Shown in pieces: positions 59,512 through 64,000 of a stretch of 64,000 nucleotides of DNA. The stretch spans positions 141,671 through 205,670 of the forward strand of contig NZ_JAMYJR010000016.1 of the NCBI RefSeq assembly GCF_024137025.1, written 5' to 3'. The DNA is from Paractinoplanes aksuensis. GTDB lineage: Bacteria; Actinomycetota; Actinomycetes; Mycobacteriales; Micromonosporaceae. Position 1 is the first letter of the stretch. Every line of letters starts with the position of its first letter. The position numbers were made by a program, and so were the translations under genes. The notes under the pieces were generated by a model. The model was given only the letters and a program-made list of their open reading frames with translations, had not been told where the DNA came from and did no database searches.

Positions 59512-60812
59512 CGCTCGACCAGTCCCCCTACCAGGGCTATCTCTACGCCTACCCGCACAAGACGGCCTATCGGCAGCTGTCGCCGCGACGTCCGCTGAGC
59601 GAGGTGTGGGCCGCGGAACGGCGGGACGCGCTCTTCGGGTACGTGCATCTGCCGTTCTGCGAGATGCGGTGCGGCTTCTGCAACCTCTTCACCCGCGCCA
59701 ACCCGCCCGCCGAACAGGTGACGGCCTATCTGGCCCAACTGAAACGGCAGGCCGCTGCCGTCCGGGAATCCCTGGCCGGCGACGCCTCGTTCGCGCAGCT
59801 GGCGATCGGTGGCGGCACCCCCACCTACCTCACCGCGCCCGAACTCGAGTCGCTGTTCGAGATCGTCGGGCTCGCCTTCGGCCGCGACCGCCGGCCCCTG
59901 TCGGTCGAGACGTCGCCGGCCACCGCCACGCCCGATCGGCTGGCCGTGCTGGCTGCGCACGGCACGACCCGGGTCAGCATGGGCGTGCAGAGCTTCCTCG
60001 ACTCCGAGGCCCACGCCGCCGGTCGGCCCCAGCGGCTGGCCGACGTGCTCGCCGCGCTCGAGGTCATCCGGGCCGCGGAGATTCCGGTCCTCAACGTCGA
60101 CCTCATCTACGGCATCGACGGGCAGACCGCGCAGACCTGGCAGCACTCGCTCGACGAGGCGTTGCGCTGGCAGCCCGAAGAGCTCTACCTCTACCCCCTG
60201 TACGTTCGTCCGCTGACCGGTCTGGGCCGGCGCGCCGGCGGTCGCGAGGGCTGGGACAGCCAGCGACAAGAGCTGTACCACCAGGCGGTCGAGGTGCTGA
60301 CCGCCGCCGGTTACGAACAGCAGTCGATGCGCCAGTTCCGGCGGGCCGGGGCGCCGGCGATCGACGGCCCCGACTACTGCTGCCAGGACGACGGCATGGT
60401 CGGCCTCGGCTGCGGCGCCCGGTCGTACACGACGTCGCTGCACTACTCGTTCGACTACGCGGTCGGCGTCACCGAGGTCCGGGCCGTCATCGACGACTAC
60501 CTCTCCCGTCCGCCCGGCGACTTCCGCTACGCCGAGATCGGCTTCGACCTCGACCAGACCGAACAGCGCCGCCGCTGGCTGCTGAAATCCCTGCTCCGGC
60601 GTACGGGCGTGGACGCCGACGCCTACCGCGAGCGCTTCGGCCGCGCCCACACCGACGACTTCCCCCAGCTGAAAGAGCTGGTCGACCGCGGGTGGCTGAC
60701 CGACGACCACCGCTGCCTGACCGCCGCCGGGCTGGCCCGGTCCGACGCGATCGGCCCCTGGCTGGTCTCCGGCCCGGTGCGCGAGGCGATGGGCGCGTAC
60801 GTTGCCCGATGA
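59508..60812 (+). CDS. STM4012 family radical SAM protein (HemW-like)
   Basis: A 434-aa radical SAM protein. The cluster motif C-X3-C-X2-C is Cys51, Cys55 and Cys58 in LPFCEMRCGFCNLF. GGGTPTYL, SVETSPATATPDRL and MGVQSFLDSEAHAAGR follow, the layout of HemW/coproporphyrinogen-oxidase-like proteins, with a HemW-type C-terminal domain (QRRRWLLKSLLRR). HemW proteins handle heme, but STM4012 members form a separate family. It starts at GTG overlapping the previous TGA (GTGA). Confidence 0.92.
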   Translation: MTLDQSPYQGYLYAYPHKTAYRQLSPRRPLSEVWAAERRDALFGYVHLPFCEMRCGFCNLFTRANPPAEQVTAYLAQLKRQAAAVRESLAGDASFAQLAIGGGTPTYLTAPELESLFEIVGLAFGRDRRPLSVETSPATATPDRLAVLAAHGTTRVSMGVQSFLDSEAHAAGRPQRLADVLAALEVIRAAEIPVLNVDLIYGIDGQTAQTWQHSLDEALRWQPEELYLYPLYVRPLTGLGRRAGGREGWDSQRQELYHQAVEVLTAAGYEQQSMRQFRRAGAPAIDGPDYCCQDDGMVGLGCGARSYTTSLHYSFDYAVGVTEVRAVIDDYLSRPPGDFRYAEIGFDLDQTEQRRRWLLKSLLRRTGVDADAYRERFGRAHTDDFPQLKELVDRGWLTDDHRCLTAAGLARSDAIGPWLVSGPVREAMGAYVAR

Positions 60813-61662
60813 CCTCTACGTCTTGTATCGCGGCCCGCTCGCGAGCTGCAACTACGACTGCCCGTACTGCCCGTTCGCCAAGCGCGTCGACCCACCCGAA
60901 CTGCTGCGGGCCGACCGCGCCGACCTCGAGCGCTTCGCCGGCTGGGTCGAGGCCACCACCGACCGCCGGCTGTCGGTGCTGTTCACCCCGTGGGGCGAGG
61001 GCCTGACCCGCAGCTGGTACCGCGACACGATCGTCCGCCTCTCCCACCTGCCGCACGTGGCCCGGGTGGCGATCCAGACCAACCTGGCCGCCCGGGTCTC
61101 GTTTCTGTCCGAAGCAGACAATCGGGTGGCCGCGCTGTGGGCCACCTACCATCCCGGACAGGTCAGCCGGGATCGCTTCCTCGACCGCTGCCGCGAGCTG
61201 GACGACTTGGGCATCCGCTACTCGGTGGGCGTGGTCGGGTTGCCCGCCCACCACGACGAGGCGGTCGCGTTACGAGCGGCCCTACCCCCATCCGTGTACG
61301 TCTGGATCAACGCTGCCGAGGGCCACGTCTACACCTCGGACGAAGAGGCGCGCTGGACGGCGCTCGACCCGCGCTTCGGCGACAGCGTGCGGCCACACCC
61401 CTCGCTGGGCCTGCCCTGCCACGCCGGCGAGACAGCCATCTCGGTGCTGGGCGACGGCACCGTGCGGCGGTGCCACTTCATCCCCACGCCGTTGGGCAAC
61501 CTGTACGACGACAGTTGGCGCTCGGCCCTGCGTCCGCGACCGTGCACCAACAACCTCTGCGACTGCCACATCGGCTACGTCCACCTGAAGCCGCTGGCCC
61601 TGCGCGACGTCTACACCGAGGGCCTGCTCGAACGCATCCCCGCCGCCTGGCCCACCACCTGA
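60802..61662 (+). CDS. STM4011 family radical SAM protein
   Basis: A 286-aa radical SAM protein with C-X3-C-X2-C at Cys16, Cys20 and Cys23 in ASCNYDCPYCPF, and a C-terminal cysteine-rich stretch (RRCHFIPTP, then CTNNLCDCHIGYVH) like the auxiliary-cluster regions of SPASM or twitch proteins. The family is STM4011, function unknown. TTG at 60802 is the only nearby start and overlaps the STM4012 gene by 11 bases. It ends the cassette. A 22-bp tandem repeat begins about 25 bases after its stop. Confidence 0.92.
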   Translation: MPDDLYVLYRGPLASCNYDCPYCPFAKRVDPPELLRADRADLERFAGWVEATTDRRLSVLFTPWGEGLTRSWYRDTIVRLSHLPHVARVAIQTNLAARVSFLSEADNRVAALWATYHPGQVSRDRFLDRCRELDDLGIRYSVGVVGLPAHHDEAVALRAALPPSVYVWINAAEGHVYTSDEEARWTALDPRFGDSVRPHPSLGLPCHAGETAISVLGDGTVRRCHFIPTPLGNLYDDSWRSALRPRPCTNNLCDCHIGYVHLKPLALRDVYTEGLLERIPAAWPTT

Positions 61663-61963
61663 CCACCACCAACTCGCCCTCGCCCTTCAAGGGATCGCCC
61701 ACCGCCGTTCGATGGCATCGCCACCGCCGCTCAAGGGATCGCCATCGCCCGCCGAGGATCGCTGCCGCCCTCTCGAGGGGTCGCCGCAACGGTGGTCTCC
61801 GGGCGTCTTGTGGCTTGGTGTCACGGCCGCCGTCGACTCTCCTTTCCCTCGCCGCGACCGGGTCCCTGCGCCCTTCATGCAAGATCAAGATCCCGCGAAT
61901 CGCCACGGAAAAATGTCGTACCCGGGCGGTACCGTTCGTGCGTTGCCGGAGCTGGGAGGCCTG
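61663..61963 (+). other. gene-free interval between the cassette and the downstream pair
   Basis: About 300 bases hold a degenerate 22-bp tandem repeat (61686-61751) and a purine/pyrimidine mix without a clear terminator. The AT-richer 61880-61925 stretch could hold the promoter of the next gene. I see no supported gene here. Confidence 0.55.
61686..61751. repeat. 22-bp degenerate tandem repeat, three copies plus decayed remnants
   Basis: Units start at 61686, 61708 and 61730 with the core TTCAAGGGATCGCCACCGCCG. Related fragments continue to about 61790 (GAGGATCGCTGCC, TCTCGAGGGGTCGCC). Confidence 0.75.
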
Positions 61964-62281
61964 ATGTATCGGCAGGGAGACGTCTTGATCGTGCCCGTCA
62001 CCGAGGGCGAGTTGCCGCTGTGCTCGGCCGTGCCCCGAGACCGCCGCGGCCGCATGGTGCTGGCCCGCGGCGAGGCCACCGGCCACGCTCACGTGATCGG
62101 CGGCCCCGGCCTGCGTCTGCTGGCCGACCTCGACGACCCCGACCGCATGTTCATCGACGCCCCGCAGTACGGCCGCGTCACCCACGAGGAACACGGCCCG
62201 ATCTCCCTCCCCGCCGGCCACTACCGAGTGATCCGCCAACGCGAGTACGTTCCCGGCTCCTTCCGCCCCGTCGCCGACTGA
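61964..62281 (+). CDS. hypothetical protein, 105 aa
   Basis: A 105-aa protein without signal peptide or membrane segment. It opens MYRQGDVLIVPVTEGELPL, followed by RGRMVLARGEATGHAHVI and HEEHGPISLPAGHYRVIRQR. The pattern suggests a small beta-barrel, and I recall similar proteins being encoded beside DUF6745 proteins, which is the case here. The ATG at 61964 follows GGGAGG closely (4 bases). Longer frames upstream run into the repeat region. The function is unknown. Confidence 0.72.
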   Translation: MYRQGDVLIVPVTEGELPLCSAVPRDRRGRMVLARGEATGHAHVIGGPGLRLLADLDDPDRMFIDAPQYGRVTHEEHGPISLPAGHYRVIRQREYVPGSFRPVAD

Positions 62282-62289
62282 GGCCCCGC

Positions 62290-63585
62290 ATGCGCCTGAC
62301 CGACCACCAGGAAGCCACCGCCGCCGCCATCGAAGACCAATGGCTGGCCGCCGCCCTGGAAACCGCCCCCGCCAACCGCCCCGCCGCCGAAGAGGGCGTC
62401 CGAGAGGCCTACCGCCAGGCCGGCCTCCCCGAGCCCGAGCAAATCTTCTGGCTCTCCTCCCCCCGGGCCGGCGCCGTGGCCGCCGCTCTCCTGTCCGGCA
62501 CCCCTCCCGAGGGCCCCACATGGGTGACCGAGGTGCTGACAGCCCTGCAACAACAAGGCTTCTCCGGCCCCCTCAACTCCACCGCCGCCCGCTCCTCAGC
62601 CGACGCGGACACGTCGCTGCTGCGGCCGCAGCCAAGCAAAAACACGGATGCCGCTTCTACCTCGGCGCGACGCTTGCCGCCCGATGAAAGCGCGGGCGCC
62701 GCCACCTCACATCCATCTCCTGTGGCTGGCAGTTCGGTGCGGCGCCAGATCCGCACCGAGCCGTGGGCCGCCGCCCGCGAACGAGCCTCACAGGTGCTGG
62801 GCGTCGAAGGCTGGTCCCAACTGACCGCAGCCGCCGGCCGCCGTTCCTGGTCTCTGGTGATGGACAGAGTCGCCGGCCGCCTACGCCAACGCCTGGGCGA
62901 CGACCTGATGGCCGACCTACCCACCACCCTGGGCCGAGCCGCCCGTTCCCGCCTGCTGGACGCCATCTACGGCCAGCACGACGGTGTCTGGCTGGCCACG
63001 TTCGAGGCCGCCGACCGCCTGTACCCCGGCGCCGCCCTCCTCGACAACCTCACCGGCCTGGCCACGGTCGCCCGCAACAGCGGCTGGTGGTGGGCCACCT
63101 CCCGCTACGCCATCCTGACCGACCGCCCGACCCGAATCGCCCGCGACAACGTGGGCCGACTGCACCGCGGCGAGGGCCCCGCCCTGCAATTCCCCGACGG
63201 CTACGCCCTGTGGGCCTGGCGCGGCATGCCCATCCCTACCGACCTGGCCGCGGAACTCCCCACCCTCACCGCCGACCGCATAGGCGCCGAACCCAACGCC
63301 GAGCTCCGCCGAGTCATGCTCGAACACTTCGGCTACGACCGCTACCTACGCGAGGCAGGCGCCCAGTCCTTGCACAAAGACGAAACAGGCACGCTCTGGC
63401 ACCTCCCCCTCCCCGGCGACGAGCCCCTGGTCATGGTCGAGGTCGTGAACGCCACCCCCGAACCCGACGGCACCAGCCGCATCTACTGGCTCCGCGTCCC
63501 ACCCACAGTCCGCACAGCCCGCGAAGGCGTCGCCTGGACCTTCGGCCTGGAAGCCACCGACTACCACCCCAAAATCCAAACCTGA
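62290..63585 (+). CDS. DUF6745 domain protein
   Basis: A 431-aa protein. Its C-terminal two thirds match the DUF6745 pattern (VARNSGWWWATSRYAILTDR, DNVGRLHRGEGPALQFPDGY, RVMLEHFGYDRYL, WHLPLPGDEPLVMVEVVNAT), a family of unknown function sometimes found with leucine-rich-repeat genes. Residues about 95-150 are a low-complexity Ser/Ala/Thr-rich insertion that probably links two parts. It starts 8 bases after the 105-aa gene and is co-oriented, so the two form an operon. Relation to the STM401x cassette is unproven. Confidence 0.8.
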   Translation: MRLTDHQEATAAAIEDQWLAAALETAPANRPAAEEGVREAYRQAGLPEPEQIFWLSSPRAGAVAAALLSGTPPEGPTWVTEVLTALQQQGFSGPLNSTAARSSADADTSLLRPQPSKNTDAASTSARRLPPDESAGAATSHPSPVAGSSVRRQIRTEPWAAARERASQVLGVEGWSQLTAAAGRRSWSLVMDRVAGRLRQRLGDDLMADLPTTLGRAARSRLLDAIYGQHDGVWLATFEAADRLYPGAALLDNLTGLATVARNSGWWWATSRYAILTDRPTRIARDNVGRLHRGEGPALQFPDGYALWAWRGMPIPTDLAAELPTLTADRIGAEPNAELRRVMLEHFGYDRYLREAGAQSLHKDETGTLWHLPLPGDEPLVMVEVVNATPEPDGTSRIYWLRVPPTVRTAREGVAWTFGLEATDYHPKIQT

Positions 63586-63841
63586 CCCCGCACCCCGCCG
63601 CACCCGCAACAGACGTGGGTCTGCCGCGCGGGAGCCGGCGGCGTACGCGGGGGGCTGCGGCGTCACTCCCCCGTCCGCTGAGAAGCCCTGGTGCCCGGTC
63701 CGCCCGACCGACAGCAGGCCACGGGCCCACCGCCCTGACCCACGGGCAAAACACTCTGACCTGCAGCAACTGACATTCCAAGGCGCGATTCGACCCCCTG
63801 CTGGTCGCCACCGAGGAGAAGGGGTAGGCTTTACCTACCGA

Positions 63842-63915
63842 CGCGGGGTGGAGCAGCTCGGTAGCTCGCTGGGCTCATAACCCAGAGGTCGCAGGTTCAA
63901 ATCCTGTCCCCGCTA
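63842..63915 (+). tRNA. initiator tRNA-fMet (anticodon CAU)
   Basis: A 74-nt cloverleaf with anticodon CAT at the centre of CTGGG-CTCATAA-CCCAG, which has the three G:C pairs of initiator tRNAs, and T-loop GGTTCAAATCC. The first pair is C1 and T72, unpaired as in initiators. The CCA end is not encoded. TAGGCT 11 bases upstream is a -10 candidate. Confidence 0.97.
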
Positions 63916-63921
63916 CGAGTC

Positions 63922-63960
63922 GAGGGGCCCTTGTCCGCGGAAAGCGCGGACCGGGGCCTC
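63922..63960 (+). terminator. terminator of the initiator tRNA gene
   Basis: An inner 7-bp GTCCGCG/CGCGGAC stem and an outer imperfect GAGGGGCCC/GGGGCCTC stem are followed by TTCGCTTATT. Confidence 0.82.
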
Positions 63961-63971
63961 TTCGCTTATTC

Positions 63972-63990
63972 CTGGGGGCCGAGCCCCCAG
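63972..63990. repeat. 8-bp GC inverted repeat of intergenic type
   Basis: CTGGGGGC-CGA-GCCCCCAG, followed by ACCCC, resembles the short dispersed palindromes seen between genes in high-GC actinobacteria. It could also be a terminator. Confidence 0.45.
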
Positions 63991-64000
63991 ACCCCACGTT

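Noticed and set aside
61663..61963. A CRISPR array at the 22-bp repeats
   Set aside because: Repeats are contiguous with no unique spacers and no cas gene.

Overview
The window is 64 kb of very GC-rich actinobacterial chromosome. GTG starts are common and many genes appear leaderless. It carries two WhiB proteins, a SigR/RsrA pair, ribosomal protein bL37 and a Ni-superoxide dismutase. Gene content (secreted chitosanase, LamG/Rhs proteins, many anti-sigma ATPases) fits the Micromonosporaceae, perhaps an Actinoplanes relative; this is an inference, because no rRNA or species marker is present. The only RNA gene is an initiator tRNA at the right end.

Layout. 1-4.5 kb: start of a malic enzyme, the sodX/sodN pair, an anti-sigma ATPase, a GntR regulator, and a membrane protein-lipid kinase-whiB1 block. 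4.7-8.4 kb: a sulfate-assimilation operon on the minus strand (leader peptide, sulfite reductase, 52-aa zinc-ribbon protein, APS reductase, sirohydrochlorin chelatase). 8.5-19.9 kb: a LamG secreted protein, a 2222-aa Rhs/YD toxin with a HINT pre-toxin module, and a probable immunity gene. 20-31.7 kb: a core block (pdtaS, SIS protein, TPR protein, biotinyl protein, bL37, rsrA-sigR, hydrolase, second whiB, SRAP, aroA, rsgA, hisN). Together with whiB1 and the lipid kinase its gene order resembles the mycobacterial whiB1-sigH-aroA region, but here it is split by the sulfur and Rhs loci.

32-50 kb: membrane protein, STAS-ATPase fusion, DUF5709, a MacS-like two-component pair, an anti-sigma ATPase with no ordinary start codon, a GH16-like protein with altered catalytic acids, GH46 chitosanase, malQ with two small antitoxin-like paralogues, a DUF1501/DUF1800 pair, a spermidine-synthase-like protein, a Ser/Ala-rich protein with repeated SAW motifs, TerC, and a pentapeptide protein. 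50-56.7 kb: lamin-tail secreted protein, TetR/SDR pair with three operators, and a secreted subtilase.

56.7-61.7 kb: the most interesting locus, a five-gene overlapping cassette of the STM4015-STM4014-STM4013-STM4012-STM4011 families (LRR protein, ATP-grasp-like protein, sulfatase-like hydrolase and two radical SAM proteins), whose product is unknown. It is followed by a 105-aa protein, a DUF6745 protein and tRNA-fMet.

Regulatory signals read from sequence include a GGAAT-N18-GTT SigR-type promoter before sigR, a CRP-like GTGA-N6-TCAC site before whiB1, a cysteine-type leader peptide before the sulfur operon, three AAACCGATCGGTTT operators, and eight strong intrinsic terminators. Short degenerate tandem repeats recur just after stop codons.
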